Below are positions 1-6,397 of a stretch of DNA of 7,262 nucleotides, in pieces (position 1 is the stretch's first letter; every line of letters begins with the position of its first letter). The notes below the pieces were generated by a model. That model worked only from the letters and a program-made list of their open reading frames with translations. It was not told the DNA's origin and did not search any database. The DNA is from Pseudomonadota bacterium (GTDB lineage: Bacteria; Pseudomonadota; Gammaproteobacteria; Burkholderiales; SG8-39): positions 1 to 7,262 of the forward strand of contig JAKAIH010000134.1 in NCBI GenBank assembly GCA_021825225.1. Direction: 5' to 3'. The position numbers were made by a program, and so were the translations under genes.

Positions 1-9
1 TTCCGATCT
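1..9. other. Probable Illumina adapter remnant at contig start
   Basis: The first nine bases, TTCCGATCT, are identical to the 3' terminal nine bases of the common Illumina adapter that ends in GCTCTTCCGATCT. In a ligated library the insert starts directly after this T, so genuine sequence probably begins at base 10. A nine-base match can occur by chance, but its position exactly at the edge makes an untrimmed adapter the better explanation. These bases should not be read as biology. Confidence 0.6.
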
Positions 10-121
10 GTGCCCTGCGCCTTGATTGGGCAGGCCTGGGGCCACACGGGGGGTGCCATTTCCCTGATGCAGTGGACTAGCCCGTTTGGCGCGGTTTGCG
101 GCGCCGTTATGCTGGCGCTCG

Positions 122-126
122 AGGAG
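122..126 (+). promoter_or_regulatory. Ribosome binding site of the small exported protein
   Basis: AGGAG lies 10 bases before the ATG at 137. It supports that ATG over upstream in-frame non-ATG starts such as TTG at 86, which would bury the signal peptide behind an arginine-rich extension. Confidence 0.6.
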
Positions 127-136
127 ATCTCCCACG

Positions 137-445
137 ATGAAACCGATCCAACTGTTCGCCGGCGCGGCCGCGCTGGTCGCGCTGTTCGCGCTGGGCAACC
201 CCGGCACCGACGCCTACGCCACGCACGAACTCAAGCGCCTCGAAGGCGGCGGCGGTGTGGCCGGGCTGGTCTCGGGCACGCTGCCCGGCGCCACCCGCGC
301 GTACCTGCGGGGCAACACCACGCGCAGCAACTACGGGCTGTTCTCGGTGTTCCGGCTGCAGCGCCCGGGCATGGACGATGAGGTCACGCTCGGCGTGCTG
401 TGGAGCTTCGTGCCGCTGCACGCGGCGGAGCGGGACGAACACTGA
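137..445 (+). CDS. Small exported protein of unknown function (102 aa)
   Basis: I do not recognise a family. The protein opens with a textbook Sec signal peptide: a short start with a Lys at residue 2, a hydrophobic core at about residues 6-20 (alanine, leucine, valine, phenylalanine), then a helix-breaking NPG and an AYA site that predicts cleavage after residue 28. The mature part would be about 74 residues, with a glycine run (about residues 37-40), a mildly basic middle (RAYLRG, then an Asn-rich TTRSNYG) and an acidic/basic tail ending in ERDEH. It has no cysteine, so it is neither a lipoprotein nor disulfide-bonded. The ATG is preceded by a good Shine-Dalgarno. The gene is followed by 311 bases with no gene before the c-di-GMP enzyme on the same strand, so co-transcription is uncertain. 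Likely periplasmic or secreted; this follows from the signal peptide only. Confidence 0.7.
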   Translation: MKPIQLFAGAAALVALFALGNPGTDAYATHELKRLEGGGGVAGLVSGTLPGATRAYLRGNTTRSNYGLFSVFRLQRPGMDDEVTLGVLWSFVPLHAAERDEH

Positions 446-756
446 CCCGCTGACACGTGCCCAGCGCCACGCGCTGGGGCTGCGGCGGCGGGGCCGGCAT
501 CGTCGGTCGCTTTGATCGCCGACAAGCTTGGGCGACGCAAAGCGTGGCGTGCTGGTCACGGCGTGTCAATCGTACTTGGCGGTTCATATACTCAGGCGCG
601 TGCTGCGCAGGCTGGCGTCATCGCCGCGGCGTCGCGGCCATTGCGCTGAAACATGTGAACGTATGAGACTTGCCACCCGACCCAAGGACGAGGCGGCCAC
701 GCGCGGCCGGCGCGTCGGCGGCGCTGAATGCGTTGCGGGGCACGCCCCGGCCGGCG
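446..756. other. Gene-free leader region between the small exported gene and the c-di-GMP gene
   Basis: No convincing gene is visible here. Several open frames cross it, but they are arginine- and alanine-rich translations typical of off-frame high-GC DNA and none has a ribosome site. It contains an imperfect hairpin at 502-523 (GTCGG pairing with CCGAC, plus one G-T pair, without a T-run), a promoter-like pair of boxes at 563-592, and a long GC-rich leader. The frame of the downstream enzyme stays open back to a TTG at 670, so part of 670-756 could be translated if that start is used. Confidence 0.5.
563..592 (+). promoter_or_regulatory. Possible sigma-70 type promoter for the c-di-GMP gene
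   Basis: GTGTCA at 563-568 (4 of 6 to TTGACA) and TATACT at 587-592 (5 of 6 to TATAAT) are separated by 18 bases. This is the most AT-rich spot of an otherwise very GC-rich stretch, and it lies about 165 bases before the preferred ATG. Found by eye only; a chance match is possible. Confidence 0.3.
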
Positions 757-3700
757 ATGCGCGCGCTGCTTGAGTTCCTGGGGGAGCGGCACGTGGCGCC
801 CTGGCTGCGCGCCTTCGTGCCCGCGCTGCTGATCGTGCTCGCGTTCGGTGCGCTGGTGCGCGGGCACGAGGATCGCATCGCCGAGGCCGGGTTTCGCGAT
901 GCTGCGCGCGAACGCCTGGCCGAGGTGGCCGAGCGGGTCGATGCAGCGCTGGCCAATCTGCGTGCGCTGGGGGCCTACTACGATGCTTCGGCCGGGGACG
1001 TATCACGCGTGCAGTTCACGCGGCTGACGACGCCGCTCCTCGCGCAAGGCGTGCCGATCCAGGCCCTGGAGTGGATCCCTCGGGTACGCAGCGACCAGCG
1101 CGCCGATTTTTTGGCGCAGGCCCGGAGCGACGGCCTTGCCCATTTCGCCATCACCCAGCGCGAACCGGGCGGCGCGCTCGTGCCGGCGGCCGGGCGCGAC
1201 GATTTCTACCCGGTGTATTACGTCCAACCGCTGGCCGGCAACCAGAAAGCCGTCGGCTACGACGTCGGCTCCAATCCGCAGCGGCGCGCCGCGCTGACGC
1301 GGGCGATGAACACGGCGGCGATGGTGGCCACCGAGCGCATCACGCTGGTGCAGGAAACGTCGGATCAATACGGTTTCCTGGTGTTCCGGCCGGTGTACGC
1401 CGGGGGCGTGGCGCCGCCGACGGCCGCGGCGCGCCGGCGCCGCCTGCTCGGTTTCGTGCTCGCGGTGTTCCGCGTCGGCGATCTGATCGAAGGCCGCCAT
1501 GCACGGCACGCCGCGCGCATCCGGCTGCAGGTGCGCGACGATGACGCGCCGCCCGGTATGAGCCTGCTCTATCCGAAGCGTGGCGTGCCGGAGGCGCTCG
1601 CGACGGGGGCCGACCCGGCCTGGCGCGTCGGCACGATCGGCGTCGCCGGCCGGCATTGGAGCGTCAGCGCACGCGCGGCGCCAGGCGCCTACCTGCCGAA
1701 CCGCTCGGGCAGCACCGCGGTGTTCGTGCTCGGCGTGCTGGCGGCCGTGCTGTGGGGCTTCTACGTGCGCCAGCGCGCCTTGCGGCTGGCCTCGATCGAG
1801 CGCGCCGTCGCGCAGCGCACCGAGGAGTTGAACGAACAGCGCCAGTTCAGCGCGGCGATATTCGATGCGGTCGGCAGCGTGGGCCTGGTGCTGGATCGTT
1901 CAGGCGCGATCATCCGCTTCAACAAGGCGGCCGAGGCCGCTTCCGGCTACGGCTTCGACGAGGTACGCGACCGCCCGTTCTGCTGGCGCCAGTTCCTGCC
2001 AGCCGAGCAGCGCGATGGGGTCGAGCGTGTGTTTCAGGGTCTGCTCGACGGAGCGGCGCCGGCCACCTACGACAACGACTGGATCGGCCGCAGCGGCGAG
2101 CGGCGCAGTTTCGCCTGGTCGAACGCGGTGCTGCGCGACGCCGCCGGCGCGCCCAAGTACCTGATCACGATGGGCCTGGACATCAGCGAGCGCAAGCGCA
2201 TCCACCGCGAGCTCGAGCACGAGCGCTTGCGCTTCAAGACCATCCTGCAGACCGCCAGCGACGGCATCCACGTGCTCGACGCAGCGGGGCTGCTGGTGGA
2301 GGCCAACGCGGCCTTTCTCGACATGCTCGGCTATGACGCGCGCGCCCTCGGCCATCTGAACGTGCGCGACTGGGACGTGGGCGACACCTGGGCCACGATC
2401 GACGCGCGCAATCGCGACCTGCTCGCCAGCGCCGGCAGCGCGGTGTTCGAGACCCGCCACCGGCACCACGACGGCCATGTGCTCGACGTCGAGATCAGTG
2501 CGAAGGGCATCCGCCTCGAAGGCGTGGCCTATCTGTACGCCGCGTCGCGCGACATCACCGCGCGCAAGCGCGCGTCGGCGGCGCTGGCGGCCAGCGAGCA
2601 GCGCTACCGGCAGTTCTTCGAGATCAACACCGCGGTGAAACTGGCGGTCGATCCGGACAGCGGCGCGATCGTCGACGCCAACCCGGCGGCCGCGGCGTTC
2701 TACGGTTATTCGCGCGAGCAATTGCAGTCGATGCGGATTTTCGAGCTCAACTGCCAGAGCAGGGACGAGATCGCGCGCGAGATGCAGCGCGCCAAGGCCG
2801 AACAGCGGCTGTATTTCAACTTCCGCCATCGGCTCGCGTCGGGCGAGACGCGCGACGTCGAGGTGTATTCGGGCCCGGCCGAGGTCGGCGGTCGCCGTCT
2901 GGTGTACTCGATCGTGCACGACGTCACCGAGCGTCGCCGTGCCGAGGCGCAGCTGCGCGTCGCCGCGGGCGTGTTCGAGAGCAGCTACGAGGGGATCCTG
3001 ATCACCGATGCGCGGGGCGTGATCACCGACGCCAATCCGGCGCTGAGTCGCATCACCGGCTACCGCAAGGACGAGATCATCGGCTTGACGCCGCGCGTGT
3101 TTGCTTCCGGACGGCACGGGCCCGAGTTCTACGCGCAGATGTGGAGCGCGCTGCGCGAACAGGGAGTCTGGAGCGGCGAAGTCTGGAATCGGCGCAAGAG
3201 CGGTGAGCTCTACGCCGAGTTGCTCGCGATTTCGGCGGTGCGTGACGACGCTGGCGCCACCAGGCAGTTCGTCGGCATCTTCTCCGACATCAGTGTCATC
3301 AAGCAGCACGAGGACGAGCTCAACCGCATCGCCTACTACGACGTCCTCACCGGCATTCCCAATCGACGGCTGCTGGCGGAGCGCCTCGCACGCGCCGTCG
3401 TGCACCAGCAGCGCAGCACGCGCCAGCTCGCCGTGTGCTATCTCGACCTGGATGGCTTCAAGCCGGTGAACGACCGCTACGGGCACGAAGCCGGCGATCG
3501 GCTGCTGCTCGAGATCGGTGCGCGCCTCGACGCGCTGTTGCGCGCCAACGATACGGTGGCCCGGCTCGGCGGCGACGAATTCGTGCTGCTGCTGGCCGAC
3601 CTGCTCGACGTCGACGAATGCACCGCGATCGTCGAACGCGTGCTCGCGGCGGTGGCGCGTCCGGTCGATGCGGGCGGTGTCACGGTCAGCGTGTCGGCCA

Positions 3701-5022
3701 GTGTCGGCATTGCGATGTGCCCGCCCGACGAGCCCGACGCCGATACCCTGCTGCGCCACGCCGACCAGGCCATGTACCGCGCCAAGGAATCCGGCAGGGG
3801 CCGCTACCACCTGTTCGACGCCCAGCAGGACAAGCAGGTCAGGTTGCGGCGCCAGCGGCTGCAGCAGTTGCGCCGCGCGCTCGACGAAGGCCAGTTCGAG
3901 TTGTACTACCAGCCCAAGGTCGACCTGCTCAGCGGCGAGGTGTTCGGCGTCGAGGCGTTGATTCGCTGGCATCACCCCGACGAGGGTTTGCTGGCGCCGG
4001 CAGCGTTCCTGGACTTCCTGGGCGGCACCGAGATGGAGCTCGAGCTCGGCGGCTGGGTGCTCGAGCACGCCTTGCGCCAGATGGGCTCCTGGCAGCAGGG
4101 CGGCTGGCGCGGCGTGGTCAGCGTCAACGTCAGCGCGCCGCAGTTGTTGCAGCCGGACTTTGCCGAGCGTTTGCGCGCGGCCTTGCAACGGCATCCGGAG
4201 GTCGCCGCCGATCTGCTCGAACTGGAGATCCTGGAGAGCGCGGCGCTGGGCGACATCGTGCAGGCAGAGCGCACGATGCGCGAGTGCCGGCGCATGGGGG
4301 TGCGCTTCGCGCTCGATGACTTCGGCACCGGCTACGCGTCGCTGCATTACTTCCGCAAGCTGCCCGTCGAGATGCTGAAGATCGACCAATCCTTCGTCAC
4401 CCGAATGCTCGAGGACGCGAGCGATCTGGAGATCGTCGACGGCGTCGTGCGGCTGGCGCAGGCCTTCCACCACCCGGTCATCGCCGAAGGTGTCGAGACC
4501 CTGGAGCACGGCGCGATGCTGCTGCTGCTCGGCTGCCGGCGGGCGCAGGGCTTCGGCATCGCGCGCCCGATGCCGGCCGCCGCCTTCGCGTCATGGCGGC
4601 AGCACTGGCAGGGTCAGGGCGCGTGGCGCGATGGGGCGCGCCCGCCTGAGCGCGCCGACCTGCCGCTGGGCGTCGCCGCGCGCATCCACCGCGCCTGGTG
4701 CGAAGACGTCGCGGCAGCCGCCGGCGGTGCGCGCAACGAACGCGAAGCGGGGCTGGACCTGGCGCTGACGCGCTTCGGTCACTGGTATCGGACGGTGGGT
4801 GGCGAGCGCTATGGCGCGCTGCCCGGCTTCAGCGCGCTGGGCAAGGCGCATGAGCGCCTGCACCAGCTCGGCGGCGAGCTGCTGACGGGAGCGCAGTCCG
4901 GCGGCATGGTGGACGTGCGCGAGCGTGTGGCCGAGCTGTACGCGGAGCTGAGCCGCTTCCTGGCGCGGCTCGATGCGCTCAGCGCGCAGATTCATGAGGC
5001 CGCGCATGGCCGCTTGCCGTGA
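757..5022 (+). CDS. Membrane-bound dual diguanylate cyclase / c-di-GMP phosphodiesterase (CHASE-PAS4-GGDEF-EAL-CZB-like)
   Basis: About 1421 aa, predicted to make and break cyclic di-GMP at the inner membrane. Domains (residues from the ATG at 757): TM helix ~20-35; periplasmic CHASE sensor ~80-305; TM helix ~321-338; helical linker ~342-365; four PAS domains at ~364-483, 492-607, 616-730 and 739-855; GGDEF ~858-1023; EAL ~1040-1285; CZB-like tail ~1300-1400. The GGDEF motif is intact at 938-942 and the inhibitory I-site R-A-N-D is at 929-932. The EAL residues are all present: E1066, N1124, E1157, E1160, D1187, D1188, K1208, E1244 and Q1264, with spacing like that of active enzymes such as RocR. 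The tail has H1311 and H1365-x3-H1369, but Thr1338 stands at the usual zinc-ligand Cys. Start choice: ATG 757 puts a short amphipathic stretch before the first TM; the frame is open to TTG 670, but that adds a Pro/Arg-rich leader. Neither start has a strong ribosome site. Net activity cannot be read from sequence. Confidence 0.93.
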   Translation: MRALLEFLGERHVAPWLRAFVPALLIVLAFGALVRGHEDRIAEAGFRDAARERLAEVAERVDAALANLRALGAYYDASAGDVSRVQFTRLTTPLLAQGVPIQALEWIPRVRSDQRADFLAQARSDGLAHFAITQREPGGALVPAAGRDDFYPVYYVQPLAGNQKAVGYDVGSNPQRRAALTRAMNTAAMVATERITLVQETSDQYGFLVFRPVYAGGVAPPTAAARRRRLLGFVLAVFRVGDLIEGRHARHAARIRLQVRDDDAPPGMSLLYPKRGVPEALATGADPAWRVGTIGVAGRHWSVSARAAPGAYLPNRSGSTAVFVLGVLAAVLWGFYVRQRALRLASIERAVAQRTEELNEQRQFSAAIFDAVGSVGLVLDRSGAIIRFNKAAEAASGYGFDEVRDRPFCWRQFLPAEQRDGVERVFQGLLDGAAPATYDNDWIGRSGERRSFAWSNAVLRDAAGAPKYLITMGLDISERKRIHRELEHERLRFKTILQTASDGIHVLDAAGLLVEANAAFLDMLGYDARALGHLNVRDWDVGDTWATIDARNRDLLASAGSAVFETRHRHHDGHVLDVEISAKGIRLEGVAYLYAASRDITARKRASAALAASEQRYRQFFEINTAVKLAVDPDSGAIVDANPAAAAFYGYSREQLQSMRIFELNCQSRDEIAREMQRAKAEQRLYFNFRHRLASGETRDVEVYSGPAEVGGRRLVYSIVHDVTERRRAEAQLRVAAGVFESSYEGILITDARGVITDANPALSRITGYRKDEIIGLTPRVFASGRHGPEFYAQMWSALREQGVWSGEVWNRRKSGELYAELLAISAVRDDAGATRQFVGIFSDISVIKQHEDELNRIAYYDVLTGIPNRRLLAERLARAVVHQQRSTRQLAVCYLDLDGFKPVNDRYGHEAGDRLLLEIGARLDALLRANDTVARLGGDEFVLLLADLLDVDECTAIVERVLAAVARPVDAGGVTVSVSASVGIAMCPPDEPDADTLLRHADQAMYRAKESGRGRYHLFDAQQDKQVRLRRQRLQQLRRALDEGQFELYYQPKVDLLSGEVFGVEALIRWHHPDEGLLAPAAFLDFLGGTEMELELGGWVLEHALRQMGSWQQGGWRGVVSVNVSAPQLLQPDFAERLRAALQRHPEVAADLLELEILESAALGDIVQAERTMRECRRMGVRFALDDFGTGYASLHYFRKLPVEMLKIDQSFVTRMLEDASDLEIVDGVVRLAQAFHHPVIAEGVETLEHGAMLLLLGCRRAQGFGIARPMPAAAFASWRQHWQGQGAWRDGARPPERADLPLGVAARIHRAWCEDVAAAAGGARNEREAGLDLALTRFGHWYRTVGGERYGALPGFSALGKAHERLHQLGGELLTGAQSGGMVDVRERVAELYAELSRFLARLDALSAQIHEAAHGRLP
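4675..4980 (+). other. CZB-like C-terminal domain with Cys-to-Thr substitution
   Basis: This section of the c-di-GMP enzyme lines up by eye with the zinc-binding CZB domain of E. coli DgcZ. IHRAW matches AHYQW around the first His, TRFGHW matches CQFGRW, and AHERLH matches AHQHMH. The T1338-to-H1365 interval of 27 residues equals the DgcZ Cys52-to-His79 interval, and HxxxH is kept. The Cys position is Thr here. A Cys does occur at residue 1315, four after the first His. In DgcZ the domain is N-terminal and represses the cyclase when zinc is bound; here it follows EAL. The alignment is from memory and by eye. Confidence 0.72.
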
Positions 5023-5035
5023 GCGTAGGGTTGCA

Positions 5036-5058
5036 GCCGACGCGATGATGACGTCGGC
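5036..5058. terminator. Perfect hairpin between convergent genes, possible terminator
   Basis: GCCGACG (5036-5042) pairs perfectly with CGTCGGC (5052-5058) across a nine-base loop. The stem extends by two more pairs beyond one mismatch (5033-5034 with 5060-5061). It lies 14 bases after the stop of the c-di-GMP gene and in the only gap between convergent genes, where a terminator is expected. There is no T-run on either side, so it is not a classical intrinsic terminator. Confidence 0.35.
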
Positions 5059-5106
5059 CGCGTGGGGTATCGCGCAAAAAGACATGCGCGCGTCACTTCA
5101 ACATAC

Positions 5107-6324
5107 TCAATTGGCTGTCACGTCGTAATCAGTGTTCCCCGCCGTCTGATGGATCATCCTGGCGCCGTACAATTCAGCCGTGCCATTCGGTTCGATCATG
5201 TAATCATAAATATCTGTCGTGACGGCATGCTCTTTCTTGTCTTCGGTCCGACGCTTCATTTTAAAATGCAATTTCCCGCCTGGAGCGGCGTGGGCGGTAT
5301 ACGTGATCGCGTAGGTTTCGCGCACCTCATGAGGCTTGCCGGGAACGTGGCATGCGGCATTCGCAATCAAACCCTGCGCGCCGGCCTTTATTGAACGGGG
5401 GAAGCCTGGCGCATGTTCGGTAACGCATTTCAGAATCGGGTGCATCAATTCCATATAATCAAGTGACGGGCTGTATGTATCACTCGTGCGATGGACGGTG
5501 AAGAAGCGGCGATCGGAGTGCTGGAATTCTGCTTGCAGCGTGATTTGAAACGTGGCGCGCCAGGCTTCAGCCTGCGCCAGAAGCGGATCCGCCTGAATTT
5601 CCATGGTGCCACCCAGCCCAGGCGTATTGAAATCACCGTCGAAGGCTCCATGCCGAATGGTCAGCGTCTTTTGGAAACCGGCTGTGAATAAATTCCGCAT
5701 GGCGGCGTGGACCTTGTAAGTCGCATCCGCCGTCGAGGCCGCGTCGCGGTTCGGCTCGCCCGTACCTGCCCCGGATGCGCTGCCTTGAGTGTCGGGTTGA
5801 CCCGCCTTGGATGGATCGTTTGCTGGGTCGACGTCGGCGGCGCCCCCGAAGTCGCTCGCGCGGTGCGTTTTTTCGGTGGAGCCTGCGTTGCTGTTGGCGT
5901 CCATGCGGTTGACGGCAGTGACGCTCGTATGCCGGCCGCCGCCAGGTGCTGCCAACGGTGGGCGCCGATGGGATGCGGCGTTCGTGTGGTCGGTGCTTGC
6001 GGCACTGCGCGAGTCGTGGGTGCGGTCGGTCTTGTCGGTGGAGCCTGCGTTGCTGTTGGCGTCCATGCGGTTGACGGGAATGCTGTTCGTATCCTGCCCG
6101 CCGCCACGTACTACCCACAGCGGGAGCTCATGGGATGCGGCGTCTGTGTGGCCGGTGCTTGTGGCACTGCGCGAGTCGTGGGTGCGGTCGGTCTTGTCGG
6201 TGGAGCCTGCGTTGCTGTTGGCGTCCATGCGGTTGGCGGAAATGCTGCTGGTATCCCCGCCGCCGCCACACGCCGCCAATGCGGCCGGAAACGCGAAAAG
6301 GGTCCAGGCTTTGAGTTTGGTCAT
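5107..6324 (-). CDS. Repeat-stalk lipoprotein with a Cys-x24-Cys C-terminal domain (405 aa)
   Basis: Predicted outer-membrane lipoprotein of unknown function. The signal peptide (Lys-3 and Lys-5, then a hydrophobic core at ~7-18) ends in the lipobox L-A-A-C with lipidated Cys19 followed by a glycine run. Gly at +2 is not the Asp that retains lipoproteins in the inner membrane. Residues 20-~181 are three tandem copies of a 54-residue hydrophilic unit rich in Asp, Asn, Ser and Thr, each with a near-identical NRMDANSNAGST core and an initial GGG. A low-complexity segment (~182-205) follows, then a folded-looking domain of ~200 residues. Cys300 and Cys325 are the only cysteines besides Cys19, suggesting a disulfide. 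The domain resembles that encoded just upstream at 6398-7262. The start at 6324 is chosen because GGAG sits 5 bases before it and the lipobox is then at a normal distance; a GTG at 6351 would add nine residues. Stop TGA at 5107-5109. Confidence 0.85.
   Translation of the reverse strand: MTKLKAWTLFAFPAALAACGGGGDTSSISANRMDANSNAGSTDKTDRTHDSRSATSTGHTDAASHELPLWVVRGGGQDTNSIPVNRMDANSNAGSTDKTDRTHDSRSAASTDHTNAASHRRPPLAAPGGGRHTSVTAVNRMDANSNAGSTEKTHRASDFGGAADVDPANDPSKAGQPDTQGSASGAGTGEPNRDAASTADATYKVHAAMRNLFTAGFQKTLTIRHGAFDGDFNTPGLGGTMEIQADPLLAQAEAWRATFQITLQAEFQHSDRRFFTVHRTSDTYSPSLDYMELMHPILKCVTEHAPGFPRSIKAGAQGLIANAACHVPGKPHEVRETYAITYTAHAAPGGKLHFKMKRRTEDKKEHAVTTDIYDYMIEPNGTAELYGARMIHQTAGNTDYDVTAN
5782..6267 (-). 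repeat. Three in-frame tandem copies of a 162-bp unit
   Basis: The copies lie at 6106-6267, 5944-6105 and 5782-5943 in gene order, with a period of exactly 162 bases (54 codons). Copies 1 and 2 are almost identical: 6130-6235 and 5968-6073 differ at 4 of 106 bases by hand count, giving three amino-acid changes. Copy 3 shares a perfect 42-base block with copy 2 (5874-5915 and 6036-6077) but is diverged in its second half. Two duplication events of different age are the simplest explanation. Confidence 0.92.
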
Positions 6325-6329
6325 GTATT

Positions 6330-6333
6330 CTCC
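6330..6333 (-). promoter_or_regulatory. Ribosome binding site of the lipoprotein gene
   Basis: On the - strand GGAG is followed by five bases and then the ATG at 6324-6322. It decides the start against the GTG at 6351. Confidence 0.65.
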
Positions 6334-6347
6334 AATGAAATTGCCGT

Positions 6348-6372
6348 GCACCAGCGCCGATCCTTTTGGTGC
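6348..6372. promoter_or_regulatory. Inverted repeat in the leader of the lipoprotein gene
   Basis: GCACCA (6348-6353) and TGGTGC (6367-6372) form a perfect six-base inverted repeat with a 13-base loop. It lies in the 73-base gap between the two - strand genes and ends about 14 bases before the ribosome site. It could be an operator, a transcript hairpin that sets the ratio of the two products, or chance. Confidence 0.3.
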
Positions 6373-6397
6373 CTGGGTAAATGATGCGACGCGCGCG

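Noticed and set aside
670..756. N-terminal extension of the c-di-GMP enzyme from TTG 670
   Set aside because: It adds 29 Pro/Arg/Ala-rich residues with no visible function and no ribosome site. ATG 757 gives a normal start just before the first TM helix. The extension cannot be excluded.
528..773. Open frame with an ATG at 663 overlapping the start of the c-di-GMP gene
   Set aside because: Different frame from the enzyme, arginine/alanine-rich translation, no ribosome site, and it would overlap the coding start.
1900..4509. An 869-codon open frame on the - strand, opposite the PAS-GGDEF-EAL part of the large gene
   Set aside because: Long antisense frames are common opposite high-GC genes because stop codons are rare in the complement. 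Its translation has no domain, while the + strand frame carries uninterrupted PAS, GGDEF and EAL motifs.
5071..5090. Second hairpin (CGCGC with GCGCG) as an intrinsic terminator of the lipoprotein gene
   Set aside because: On the - strand the T-run lies in the loop rather than after the stem, and the stem has only five pairs.
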